Source: Planctomycetota bacterium (GTDB lineage Bacteria; Planctomycetota; Planctomycetia; Gemmatales; HRBIN36). Taken from it: 64,000 nt of DNA. The notes under the pieces are model-generated. The model ran no database searches and was not told the DNA's origin. It saw only the letters and a program-made list of their open reading frames with translations. Of this stretch, positions 1-8,723 are shown one piece after another. The stretch spans positions 555,015 through 619,014 of the forward strand of contig JACTMY010000018.1 of NCBI GenBank assembly GCA_014584395.1, in the 5' to 3' direction. The translations under genes and the position numbers were made by a program. Position 1 is the stretch's first letter. Each line of letters begins with the position of its first letter.

Positions 1-154
1 CGCAATGGCCCAGGCCATGGCAATTGAGGTATTTGGCCAACCCCGGGTATAATGATACATTAGCCTTCAAGGCTTCGGTGCGAAGATTCGAACCGGCGGG
101 AACCTCAACCTCTTGCTTTTCCTTCTTATCATTAATGAAGACCACCTTCGGCAT
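1..154 (-). CDS. 2Fe-2S ferredoxin, N-terminal part (truncated by window edge)
   Basis: The minus strand encodes 51 residues starting at an ATG (152-154) preceded by AGGAG at good spacing, and runs off the window at base 1. The product opens with a short beta-hairpin-like stretch (MPKVVFINDKKEKQEVEVPA) and reaches YLNCHGLGHC, the start of the plant/adrenodoxin-type [2Fe-2S] cluster loop (Cys-x4-Cys spacing). It would be a small soluble electron carrier. The remaining cluster cysteines and the C-terminus lie outside the window, so electron partner and subfamily cannot be judged. Confidence 0.8.
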   Translation of the reverse strand, partial: MPKVVFINDKKEKQEVEVPAGSNLRTEALKANVSLYPGLAKYLNCHGLGHC

Positions 155-267
155 GATGCACTCCTGGGGACCGGACACAATGCTCGATGGCTAGGGGACA
201 GCCCCAACCGGTTTGCTGAGAAATTGTATCAATCTCAGGGACATCGGGCATCGTTGGATTTGCGGTT

Positions 268-1170
268 ATGATTCGTTTTGTTCACTTCAGCGATATCCAT
301 GTGTTTCAGGCCGATGCCGCCTGGAAGCCCCGCGATTATCTGACCAAGCGGCTCACCGGCTTCTTCAATCAAAAATATCTCCCCCGGGGCAAGCAGTTCC
401 GCGAAGCGGTGGAGGTGCTCAAGCGGCTCGTCGACGACCTTTATAGCCGCAAGCCCGACATGATCCTCTTCTCCGGCGACGCCACGACGCTGGGCGTCGA
501 GGAGGAATTCGCCATCGCCGCCGAGGTGCTGCGCGTCGGCGCCAAGGATGCGCCGCCGGGCTTGGCCGTTCCGGGCAATCACGATTATTACACCCGCCAC
601 AGCTACGAAGCAGGATTGTTCGAAAAGTATTTTGCCCCCTGGCTGCAAGGGGATCGCGTCGACCAACACACGTATCCTTATGGCCGGCAAGCGGGGCCGT
701 TTTACATCCTCGGCGTCAACTCCAGCCAACCCCGGCGCTGGTGGTGGGACTCCAGCGGCATGGTGGGACTGCCCCAACTCGAACGACTCAAAAGACTGCT
801 GCAAAAGCCGGAAGCAATGGCATCGCCCAAGATTCTGCTGACGCATTACCCCATTGCTCTCTCTGATGGCAAACCTGAACGGCGGCATCGGCGTCTCAAG
901 GATCTGGCCGCGCTCCTTGAGGTCATCCGTGAACATCGCGTCGGCCTTTGGCTGCACGGCCACCGTCACAAGCCTTACCACGTCAAACCCGAAGAGCATC
1001 AGCCCATGCATGCCCTTTGCGTCGGCAGCGGCACCCAGGAATCCTTGTGGACCTACGCGGAATACACTTTCGATGGCAAAAAACTTCACATTGAACACCG
1101 CGCCTACCAACCCCACCCCAAGCGGTTCGAGAAGGTGAATAACATCATCCTGCCGCATGAGATTCATTAA
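268..1170 (+). CDS. Calcineurin-like metallophosphoesterase
   Basis: A 300-residue protein with the complete metallophosphoesterase signature in order: DIH at residues 9-11, FSGD, the catalytic GNHD, a later THYP histidine and GHRH near the C-terminus. These ligate the two-metal centre that hydrolyses phosphomono- or diesters. The overall length and order resemble CpdA-like cyclic nucleotide phosphodiesterases, but substrate cannot be read from sequence. There is no signal peptide, so it is probably cytoplasmic. It is convergent with the K+ channel gene downstream (47-base gap). Confidence 0.88.
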   Translation: MIRFVHFSDIHVFQADAAWKPRDYLTKRLTGFFNQKYLPRGKQFREAVEVLKRLVDDLYSRKPDMILFSGDATTLGVEEEFAIAAEVLRVGAKDAPPGLAVPGNHDYYTRHSYEAGLFEKYFAPWLQGDRVDQHTYPYGRQAGPFYILGVNSSQPRRWWWDSSGMVGLPQLERLKRLLQKPEAMASPKILLTHYPIALSDGKPERRHRRLKDLAALLEVIREHRVGLWLHGHRHKPYHVKPEEHQPMHALCVGSGTQESLWTYAEYTFDGKKLHIEHRAYQPHPKRFEKVNNIILPHEIH

Positions 1171-1216
1171 GGAGTGGATTAACCAGCCTCACTGCCCTTG
1201 TGTGGAAAACGATCAT

Positions 1217-2020
1217 TTAACCCAGGTCGCCGCCGCAGTGGGGGCAGGAAGTCTTCGGCGCGTTTTGTTTGCGCAATTCCTCGATGAAGCTGGCGCCCAA
1301 GATGCCCGTTGGCAAGGCCACCATGCCCACGCCAAAAAGGGCCACCAGAGCGGCGAAGACTTTGCCCATGGCCGTGATGGGAAAAACGTCCCCGTAACCC
1401 ACCGTCGTCAAGGTCACGATCGACCACCACATAGCGGTGGGGATGTCGGGAAACTTGTCCGGCTGCGCATCGTTCTCGGCGAAGTACATCAACGATGACG
1501 TCAACACCACGAGAAACAGCATCAACATCACCGTGATCAGTAATTCCTCCCGGCATCGCAGCACAACCCGGCCGAGCAGCCGGATGGCTTCGGAATAGCG
1601 CCCCAATTTGGCGATGCGGGCCATGCGAAAGAGCCGAAGGGCGCGGATGAACCTGAGATCATAGGTGGCAAAGGCCAGGAAAAAGGGCAGCACCGCCAGC
1701 AGGTCGACCAAGGCCATCGGGGTGAACGCAAACCGCAGGCGGCCCCACAAGGGATGAGCGTAGCGCGAATCGCAAACCGCCGACCAAAGGCGCAACCCAT
1801 ATTCCACGGAAAAGATGGCGACGGAGATCGTCTCGAAAACTTGAAATAAAAGATGGAAGCGATCATCGAAGCTTTGCACCGATTCCAGGATGACCGCCAG
1901 GACATTGAGCGCGATGAGCAGAAACAGCCCCAAACCGACTCGGCGCGTCCAGGGGTCGGCGGGATTCTCAACCGCCAGGATTTGCCAGACGCGCCGCCGC
2001 AGGGGTCGATCGTTGGTCAA
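1217..2020 (-). CDS. Voltage-gated-type potassium channel (six-TM)
   Basis: A 267-residue ion-transport family protein. Residues about 28-180 hold S1-S5 segments, with an S4-like arginine ladder (RFIRALRLFRMARIAKL, about 123-139). The pore helix is followed by the K+ selectivity filter TTVGYGD at about 205-211 and a final S6 helix. The tail ends in CPHCGGDLG, half of a zinc-ribbon-like motif, which is unusual. Translation probably begins at a TTG (2018-2020) preceded by GAGGGG; no in-frame ATG start is as good. A K+-selective inner-membrane channel is well supported; gating properties are not. Confidence 0.87.
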   Translation of the reverse strand: MTNDRPLRRRVWQILAVENPADPWTRRVGLGLFLLIALNVLAVILESVQSFDDRFHLLFQVFETISVAIFSVEYGLRLWSAVCDSRYAHPLWGRLRFAFTPMALVDLLAVLPFFLAFATYDLRFIRALRLFRMARIAKLGRYSEAIRLLGRVVLRCREELLITVMLMLFLVVLTSSLMYFAENDAQPDKFPDIPTAMWWSIVTLTTVGYGDVFPITAMGKVFAALVALFGVGMVALPTGILGASFIEELRKQNAPKTSCPHCGGDLG

Positions 2021-2033
2021 GGCTGCCCCTCGC

Positions 2034-2936
2034 TCACAATCCTAAGCCGAAGATGAAGACCTCGTTTTTAGCATATTTGCCTGCTTTGAACTTGTCAGGC
2101 CGCAGCACCGTGAAAGTGGGATGCTTATCGCCCTTCTTTTTGGCGACGCTCTCCATCCAATAAATGGAATCGCGCAGGCCAATTTTGCCCGCGGATTCAA
2201 TGACGCGGATGCCCTTGCTCAGTTGCTCGATCGCGCTGTTCATGGCACTGGCCGCGACCTGCACGAAGGGTCCGATCAAGCCTTGCGTGATCGTGCCCAT
2301 GAGCGTGCCGCTCTGCGTGGAATCGGCGGGAACCGGATCCGCGTGCCCCGGCGAAAGCGTCTGCATGCCTTGGCCCAGGGCCGTTTCGATGATGGCGATA
2401 TGGCCGAAGCCGCCTTCCGATTTGTGCTTCCAAATGATCACGTCATGGTGTTGGACCTCGGCAATGGTTTTCCTCGCGGTGGCTTTATTGCCAAAGGCGG
2501 GAATGTCGGTGCTGGGTCCGAGCGCCAGACCGCGGCGGCGGGTGTAATTGCCGACAAAGCCATTGCAGTCGAGGCCCAGATTGGCATCCGCGAATTGCTG
2601 CAGATCGCCTGGCTTTTCCAGGCCGTAGCGCTGCACGAGCCGCAGCGTCAGTTGCAAGTCCGCGACGCTGCCCTTGCCCATGAAACAAACAGCGATATCC
2701 GCCTTCTTGCTGGAGGTCGCGACGTCGACCGCGCCGACCGTCAGCGATCCCTTGCTTTTCTTGGCTTCCTCCTTGATCTTGCCGATCAATTTATCCTTGG
2801 CCTTTAAGGCGTTGGCGTTGTTCACGCCGTTGAGTTGATACTGGTGCACGTCGACCGCGACCACGCTGTTGTCGTCCAGCGTGACAGGCAAATGACGGTA
2901 TTCGTCATAGAGACCCAGCGGCGTGAGATTGGCCAT
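2034..2936 (-). CDS. NlpC/P60- or CHAP-like putative cysteine hydrolase
   Basis: Start chosen at the ATG at 2934-2936 (MANLTPLGLYDEY), giving 300 residues; a longer in-frame extension would overlap the divergent kinase start and has no conserved look. The middle holds LGLDCNGFVGNY, resembling the NlpC/P60 DCSGF nucleophile motif, followed about 65 residues later by HHDVIIW and GHIAIIE, the pattern of the catalytic histidine strand in papain-like NlpC/P60 and CHAP hydrolases. These usually cut peptidoglycan peptides or other amides. No signal peptide is visible, which is odd for a wall hydrolase. Function is inference from motifs only. Confidence 0.6.
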   Translation of the reverse strand: MANLTPLGLYDEYRHLPVTLDDNSVVAVDVHQYQLNGVNNANALKAKDKLIGKIKEEAKKSKGSLTVGAVDVATSSKKADIAVCFMGKGSVADLQLTLRLVQRYGLEKPGDLQQFADANLGLDCNGFVGNYTRRRGLALGPSTDIPAFGNKATARKTIAEVQHHDVIIWKHKSEGGFGHIAIIETALGQGMQTLSPGHADPVPADSTQSGTLMGTITQGLIGPFVQVAASAMNSAIEQLSKGIRVIESAGKIGLRDSIYWMESVAKKKGDKHPTFTVLRPDKFKAGKYAKNEVFIFGLGL

Positions 2937-3227
2937 AGAGGTGATCCTTAAGAAGAAATGCAGAGCGATGGCAAAGGCCCCAGGGCCTTCAGCATACTGA
3001 CAAGCCCATCCGATCACAACCCGTTTGATCACGAACCAACCCAAGGATATGATGCAACCATGCGCCTGGCCTGTGGATCGACGACGACGGCTGGCGCACG
3101 ACTTTTTTGCCCCATACCGAGTCGTCAAAACGATTCGGCCTGACTTAATGTCCTTCTGCGACTTTCTGACCTGGTGAGTTGCAGCAACCCGGCAACGTTT
3201 CTCAAGCTGTCGAGAGCCAATCGCACC

Positions 3228-5159
3228 ATGGCTGAACCCAGCGTCTTTTCGGCTTTGCTCGACTCTCTCATTGAAATGGAGCTTCTCACGCCGCTCCAAA
3301 CGCAAGCCGTTCTGGCCAAGTCGCACGCTTCCTCCGAACAAATGCTCAGCGATTTGCATGAGCGAGGCTGGTTAACCGAATATCAAAAGCAGCGCGTGTT
3401 GGCCGGGGAGGCGTCGTCCCTGGTCATCGGCCCTTACCGTCTACTCGAACCGATTGGCGAAGGAGGCATGGGGCAAGTCTTCAAGGCGCGGCACCCCTTC
3501 ATGAATCGAATCGTCGCCATCAAGTTCATTCGCCCCGAACGGCTCAAACATCCGGAGGCCATCGAGCGCTTCCAACAGGAAATCCAAGCGGCCGCGCAAC
3601 TGGCTCATCCGAACATCGTCCGGGCCTATGATGCTGCCAAGTTCGGCAACATGCACTACTTGGCGATGGAGTACATCAATGGCGTTGACCTGGACCGGGT
3701 AAGCAAACAACGAGGCTTGCTGCCGATCAGCGAAGCATGCGACTACATTCGCCAAGCGGCCCTGGGCTTGCAGCATGCCCATGAAGCGGGCCTGGTGCAC
3801 CGGGATTTAAAACCAGCCAACTTGCTCCTTGCCCGGGACGGAACGGTCAAAATCCTTGACTTTGGGCTGGCTCGATTGGCTTCCACGGCATTGGACAGCG
3901 AAGCTCTCAATGAACTGCCACGGAGCCTTCAAGACAGCTCCCTTACCCATACCGGTGTGATGATGGGCACGCCCGATTATGTAGCTCCTGAGCAAATCCT
4001 GGACTCCCGTCACGTGGACATTCGGGCCGACCTCTATAGCTTGGGATGCACTCTTTATCAATTTCTGATCGGCAAGCCTCCCTTTGCCTCGCATCGCTCG
4101 GTGGGAGCAAAACTTGAAGCCCACTTACAATATCCACCCGAAGAGCGGTTAGCCGTCATCAGGCCAGATGCTCCGCCTGGTTTGTCCGTCGTGCTTCAGG
4201 CCCTGCTCGTTAAAGCAGTCGAACAGCGCATCGGCACACCTGCCCTGCTGGCCCAGGCGTTGGCACCCTATTGCCCGGGTCAGCGTGCCGCGTGGCTGCC
4301 ACCTCAATTAAACGTCCAAGCTCCGCCGCAGCCATCCCCCTCGCCCTCGCCTCCGCCTGCCAGCACCGTGGATGGATTACCTCGAGAGGGCGATACGCCC
4401 ATCCCTGGCCCAACACAACCCTTGCCAACAACTCCAGCCGCGCCGCTGCCGCCCACGCCGATGGAACCGATGCCGCAGCCAAGCGTGGCAGAGAAACTCA
4501 ATTGGCTGGATAGGGTTCATCAATCCGAAGAGGAGCAGCGAAAACAACAGGAATTGTCGATTCTGGTCAGCCTCATGCATCAACATCTTGAGACGGCCGC
4601 CTGGTTTCCGGCCTATGACACCGCCGAGGCCGTGTTGAAGCTCGATCCGTTGCACGATGAAGCGGTCAAGGTGGTCCAGCACCTCAAAGTGAAACTGAGA
4701 CGACCACTGATTCTGCGCGTCATCGCTCGGCAAGCCTATCAGTTTTTCATGGGGATCGGTGTGGGCGGTTTTATTCTGCTGCCCGGGATTGGCCTGGCCT
4801 GGCTGGCGCAGTGGTTTCAGGATGATTGGCAGGGCTGGGGGGCAACCCTCGCGTCCTATAGCTTCCGCGTGTTGACTGGAGCTTGGATTGGCGGGCTTAG
4901 TACCGTCGGGTTGGCCGGCGCCATTGGCCTGCTCATTTCCGAGCACCGCTCGAAACTGGAAAAACAAATCACCGAAGCCGTGGCGGTGGCTGGGTTTGTC
5001 ATAGGTATTGGCATCTGGTGCATGCTGCCCAATCCACTCTCGGGTATTGCCTTGAGCATCGCCTATGCTCTGCTGATCTTGGCTCATGCGCTTGCCCCCG
5101 GGGGCAGTCCTTATGTGGAACAGGTCAGTGAAAAACTCCCTGAAGGCAGCCCAAAATAA
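3228..5159 (+). CDS. Hanks-type Ser/Thr protein kinase with C-terminal membrane domain
   Basis: About 643 residues from the ATG at 3228 (a GTG at 3174 is possible but less likely). An N-terminal segment of about 65 residues of a type common before planctomycete kinases precedes the kinase domain: glycine loop GEGGMG (about 78-83), AIK lysine (99), HRDLKPAN (181-188), DFG (201-203) and GTPDYVAPEQ. A proline-rich linker (about 365-425) leads to a short helical region and four hydrophobic segments at the C-terminus. All catalytic residues are present, so it should be an active membrane-anchored kinase. Its start is divergent from the NlpC/P60-like gene. Confidence 0.92.
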   Translation: MAEPSVFSALLDSLIEMELLTPLQTQAVLAKSHASSEQMLSDLHERGWLTEYQKQRVLAGEASSLVIGPYRLLEPIGEGGMGQVFKARHPFMNRIVAIKFIRPERLKHPEAIERFQQEIQAAAQLAHPNIVRAYDAAKFGNMHYLAMEYINGVDLDRVSKQRGLLPISEACDYIRQAALGLQHAHEAGLVHRDLKPANLLLARDGTVKILDFGLARLASTALDSEALNELPRSLQDSSLTHTGVMMGTPDYVAPEQILDSRHVDIRADLYSLGCTLYQFLIGKPPFASHRSVGAKLEAHLQYPPEERLAVIRPDAPPGLSVVLQALLVKAVEQRIGTPALLAQALAPYCPGQRAAWLPPQLNVQAPPQPSPSPSPPPASTVDGLPREGDTPIPGPTQPLPTTPAAPLPPTPMEPMPQPSVAEKLNWLDRVHQSEEEQRKQQELSILVSLMHQHLETAAWFPAYDTAEAVLKLDPLHDEAVKVVQHLKVKLRRPLILRVIARQAYQFFMGIGVGGFILLPGIGLAWLAQWFQDDWQGWGATLASYSFRVLTGAWIGGLSTVGLAGAIGLLISEHRSKLEKQITEAVAVAGFVIGIGIWCMLPNPLSGIALSIAYALLILAHALAPGGSPYVEQVSEKLPEGSPK

Positions 5160-5302
5160 TCGCATCCTTCAATGCCTATTCCCTGAAGCGGCCTGCGTAG
5201 ATTCCTCTGTAGACTTTTGTGATGCGATTCGATCATTAGCTTGTGTAAAATGCCATTCAGGCCAATGGAAGTTGAGATGCCTCGAGTCCGAGGAGCGGCC
5301 TA

Positions 5303-6328
5303 ATGGGTCTTTGCCTCGTCACGCTCCTGATGTTCCAGGAACCACTCAGCGAGAAAGCGGAGTTGCTTCAACTGCTGAGTCGGTTGCAGGCAGCCCTCGA
5401 TCCCATCGCCTGTGACATAACCGATTCCAATCCTACCGCTGGCAGTAATTGTCATTCTCGATTCATCAAGCAAGGCCGATCGCTGCGTATCGAAGAACTC
5501 AAAATGGACTGCCATTTCATTTACCTCTCCACGGATAAGTGCCGGGCCTGGTATAGAGCAAGGGGAGGAAAAGAGGAAATTGGCGGTATCGATCCGCCCG
5601 AGGATGAGGTGCGTGCACCCACAACCTTGGATTTACGAGAGATTCTGGGATTGGTCAAAAAGTATAGAGGAGACTACCTTGAAGTCGCGGAACTGATTCA
5701 GTCACCCGACGTCACCATTGCGAGAGTGAATCATGAAGGGAAGCCGTTCCTGGTGCTGCGTCTTGAAGAACATCATGGAGGGGCGATCAAAACGGAATAC
5801 TGGTATGACGTGAGCCGACAGGGAGTTTTGAGCAAAAAGGTTTGGAATCTAAAATCAGACTCGGACAAAGTAATTTACTATTCCGAGACCCAAGTAGAGA
5901 TGTACTTCGATGCAGGGTCCGGACTATCTCTACCTACGTTGCTGACTGCACACGATTATTACATACCGAATGGTTCCACGAATAAGCACGGCCTAAGAGT
6001 TTCCAATACGGCGATCACATACCATCTCGTTCAGCAGCCCATTCCAAGTAGCGTCTTTCAATTGCGGTTCCCACCCGGCACTAAGGTCAATGACCAGATC
6101 AATCGTAGGTCGTGGAAAGTGAAACCCAAACTGACCTTCGTGCCCGACCCGGCGGCCATCGCCTCACCGAAAACGAGCGCGACTCAACCCGCCAATGACA
6201 TCGTCGATCCCCGAATCCTGCTGGGCTTGCCGCCGAACGATTCAATTCAGGATGCCCTTTGGGTGATCCTGCTTGGTGCATTGGCGTTGTTGCTGCTCTT
6301 TGGCTATGATTGGTGGCAAAGACGATGA
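5303..6328 (+). CDS. Hypothetical protein with C-terminal membrane anchor
   Basis: A 341-residue protein starting at an ATG with AGGAG 7 bases upstream. The body is mixed polar with beta-rich stretches (for example YWYDVSRQGVLSKK and ALEVAELI-type segments), vaguely like LolA/LppX-style lipid-sorting beta sheets, and the last 30 residues form one transmembrane segment (WVILLGALALLLLFGY) followed by WWQRR. The N-terminus is only weakly hydrophobic. I do not recognise a family. It follows the kinase by 143 bases in the same direction and could be linked to it, but this is only positional. Confidence 0.65.
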   Translation: MGLCLVTLLMFQEPLSEKAELLQLLSRLQAALDPIACDITDSNPTAGSNCHSRFIKQGRSLRIEELKMDCHFIYLSTDKCRAWYRARGGKEEIGGIDPPEDEVRAPTTLDLREILGLVKKYRGDYLEVAELIQSPDVTIARVNHEGKPFLVLRLEEHHGGAIKTEYWYDVSRQGVLSKKVWNLKSDSDKVIYYSETQVEMYFDAGSGLSLPTLLTAHDYYIPNGSTNKHGLRVSNTAITYHLVQQPIPSSVFQLRFPPGTKVNDQINRRSWKVKPKLTFVPDPAAIASPKTSATQPANDIVDPRILLGLPPNDSIQDALWVILLGALALLLLFGYDWWQRR

Positions 6329-6360
6329 TGGTGCGGACTCGACCACGCATGCCCCCGCTA

Positions 6361-7050
6361 TTATTCCGCCTCTGCTAACTTGTGCTCATCGACGAGCCGG
6401 GCCAGCCGCAGGAGGAGAACCTCTTTGCTCTTGATCTGATTTTTTTCCACTTCCCCTGCTAATTGATTCAAGACGGTTGCAAGCTTGTCGAGTTGGCTGG
6501 CCTCCCGCTTGAGTTGATCGGGTTGCCGGGTCAGCCTTTGGAGCTGTTTGACGAGTATAGCCGGGAGCGTGACTTTCCAGGCTTCGCCCTCGGGGAGGAT
6601 GTGCAACACTTCCTCGTCGGCCGGGGTGCCTCGTGGTCCAAAGCGAATCCTGGCCACGTGGCGATTGCCTTCCTGACCGATCTCAACCAGGTCCAACTGC
6701 ATGCCGCTGAAGGGATGGAGCACGGCATGGAAGGGATTCGCAATGGTCAAGTTGGGCTTATCTTTGAGGGCCTGGTCCAGCTTGAGCAAGGCCGCCCTGG
6801 CCTTGCCGAAGGGTTCGGCCAGCGCGGCCAGCGCGGCATCATGGGGTCGAACCGCGAGCCGGGACAGGAGCGCCAGGTCGTCGTTGTCCAGGGCTTTGCG
6901 GAGTTGCTCCACGGCCGCTTTGGGGTTGGCTGGGGCGGCATCGGGTTTGACTTCGGGAGTCTGACCGGTCAACGGCGCGGCGTGCAGCCAGAGGATCGCC
7001 CAGCAACACAGCCAGCGAAAAGTAGTCAGATTAAGCATCGCTTGTCTCAT
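6361..7050 (-). CDS. Secreted hypothetical protein, coupled to transglutaminase gene
   Basis: Start chosen at the ATG 7048-7050, which overlaps the stop of the upstream transglutaminase gene as ATGA, indicating translational coupling; this gives 229 residues. The N-terminus carries a hydrophobic signal segment (FRWLCCWAILWLHAAP) ending near a TGQ cleavage-like site. The mature part is helical, Ala/Leu/Lys-rich, with a central beta portion (residues about 120-160). No family is recognised. The coupling suggests that it works with the transglutaminase-like protein outside the cytoplasm. Confidence 0.7.
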   Translation of the reverse strand: MRQAMLNLTTFRWLCCWAILWLHAAPLTGQTPEVKPDAAPANPKAAVEQLRKALDNDDLALLSRLAVRPHDAALAALAEPFGKARAALLKLDQALKDKPNLTIANPFHAVLHPFSGMQLDLVEIGQEGNRHVARIRFGPRGTPADEEVLHILPEGEAWKVTLPAILVKQLQRLTRQPDQLKREASQLDKLATVLNQLAGEVEKNQIKSKEVLLLRLARLVDEHKLAEAE

Positions 7051-8567
7051 TTGCTTTCCGTCCATTCGATCTTCATTTTGCCGGCGAAGGCGCGGCGCAC
7101 GGCCGTCAATTCTTCGGGATTGATGACGCCCTTGAGGCTGAAATGGCCGACTTTGAGATAGGCGGCTCCCAACATCTGAATCACGCCAGCACCATCAAAG
7201 ACTTCCCAGCGTCCATCGACGTAGGCTTCCGTCCAAAGGTGGCCGCCAAACCCTGGATTCTCTTGGTCATACACCAGGCCGAAGCACACCCTCGTGGGAA
7301 TGCCGACGGCTCGGCCCATGGCGGCAACAAGCACGCCCATTTCCGTGCAATCCCCCTCCAAGGTTCGGGCTACCTCGTCCGCCGTTGCGAAGGGAACCTC
7401 GTAGCCCCCCTTGACGTTGCGGCGGACCCACTGACGAATGAGCCGCATTTGGAAGCGCGGCTCCTTTTCATCGCCGACGGCTTTCTTGGCCAGGGCGATC
7501 ACCATCGGATCATCGCTGCGGATATAAAAATTGCTTTCGGTGTATTCCGCGTCGGGAACGGGCTCGGGAGGCGCTGGTTCATCCTTGCTCAGCGGCGCTT
7601 TATGCCGCAGGCGCATCTGCACGGTGTGCCCCTCGGCCTTGATCACTTCTTGCCGGTCCTCGGCGACAAAGAGGGTGGCCACTTCGTCATCGGAGTCGTG
7701 CTGCACCTTGATGATCAGTTCCTTGGGCCCGCCGCGGCGAAACGGCTGGATCGGCTTGTTGATCAAGATCGGCGCTTCAACATCCTTGACTTCCGGCTTG
7801 AACTCCTTCAAGGCTTGTGCCTTGGTGACTTTTTCCTGAAAAACCAGGCCAAAGCCGGAGGATTCTTCCTCCGTTCGCAAGACTTCCCTGGTTTGCGGAT
7901 CGATGAACAACTCGGAGGGATCGAAGTAGATTTCCTTGGGGTAGGATTGCCTCAAGGCGATCACGTCCCGGGATTCGCCGCCATATTGGATCTGCCGCGG
8001 CCCCAGCACGGTATACGTTGTGGGGATAACGCGGTTCATTGTGGATTGGAAATAGCGAAACGTGATGGTCTGTCCCGGCGTCAGTTCGCGGTCCTTGAGC
8101 AAACGATCATGGGCTGCTAGTCCCAGGGCCTGTTCGTCCCATGGCACCTCCTGCTTGAAGATCGTCTGTTTTTCCTCCTGATCGAGCACCTCCAGGAGCA
8201 GCATGTCGCCGCGCGGCTTGCCGCGGACGATCAAGAATTGACTTTTGCCCAGGGCCGCTTTGTAGCCCAGTTCGACGATTTTGCCCTCGGCCGTTTCGAC
8301 GCAATATTCTCGATCCTCCGAGGTATAGGGATCGCCGCTGCGCAAATAACGCACCAGGCTGCGCAGCTCGGTGCGGTAAAGAGAACGGCCATCGACTTCA
8401 ATGAGAAAGGTTGCTTGATGGGTGAACCCCATCTTGCCCTGTTCGGTTCGGCGTTCATGCCAGCTCTCCGAAACCAGCTTGCGCGGGACCGGCGTCTCGG
8501 CCTGCAGGCAGACCCAAGCACTGACCAGTACGATCCAACCCAACAGGCTCAGAACGCAGCGGCGCAT
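7047..8567 (-). CDS. Secreted transglutaminase-like protein
   Basis: A 506-residue protein from the ATG at 8565-8567 (GAGG upstream; signal peptide LSLLGWIVLVSAWVCLQAE). The C-terminal third contains a transglutaminase/protease-fold core: EGDCTEMGVLVAAM with the nucleophilic cysteine, GGHLWTEAYV with the histidine and WEVFDG with the acidic third member, in the right order. The N-terminal two thirds are beta-rich and unassigned. Bacterial members act as cysteine proteases or crosslinkers in the envelope; which applies here is unknown. It is translationally coupled to the secreted hypothetical gene downstream. Confidence 0.83.
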   Translation of the reverse strand: MRRCVLSLLGWIVLVSAWVCLQAETPVPRKLVSESWHERRTEQGKMGFTHQATFLIEVDGRSLYRTELRSLVRYLRSGDPYTSEDREYCVETAEGKIVELGYKAALGKSQFLIVRGKPRGDMLLLEVLDQEEKQTIFKQEVPWDEQALGLAAHDRLLKDRELTPGQTITFRYFQSTMNRVIPTTYTVLGPRQIQYGGESRDVIALRQSYPKEIYFDPSELFIDPQTREVLRTEEESSGFGLVFQEKVTKAQALKEFKPEVKDVEAPILINKPIQPFRRGGPKELIIKVQHDSDDEVATLFVAEDRQEVIKAEGHTVQMRLRHKAPLSKDEPAPPEPVPDAEYTESNFYIRSDDPMVIALAKKAVGDEKEPRFQMRLIRQWVRRNVKGGYEVPFATADEVARTLEGDCTEMGVLVAAMGRAVGIPTRVCFGLVYDQENPGFGGHLWTEAYVDGRWEVFDGAGVIQMLGAAYLKVGHFSLKGVINPEELTAVRRAFAGKMKIEWTESK

Positions 8568-8670
8568 GGTAAACCCTCGTGGGTCACGACCAGAGGAGGC
8601 GATGGAATGAATTGTAGACATTTCTGGGCGCTGAATCGAGCCGAGTCTGCCGCAATCATTGGGGCGCACG

Positions 8671-8704
8671 AAAAAAAACCGGGCACATGGCGCCATGCCC
8701 GGTT
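8671..8704 (-). terminator. Rho-independent terminator after the DUF1501 gene
   Basis: On the minus strand a 10-bp-class GC-rich hairpin (CCGGGCATGG ... CATGTGCCCGG) is followed by eight T residues. It sits 20 bases past the stop of the DUF1501 gene and before the transglutaminase gene. Confidence 0.8.
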
Positions 8705-8723
8705 GGTTGCGATTCGGGAAGGG

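Noticed and set aside
2937..3359. N-terminal extension of the NlpC/P60-like protein
   Set aside because: It would overlap the divergent kinase gene, the ATG at 2934-2936 is the natural start, and the extension has no conserved character.
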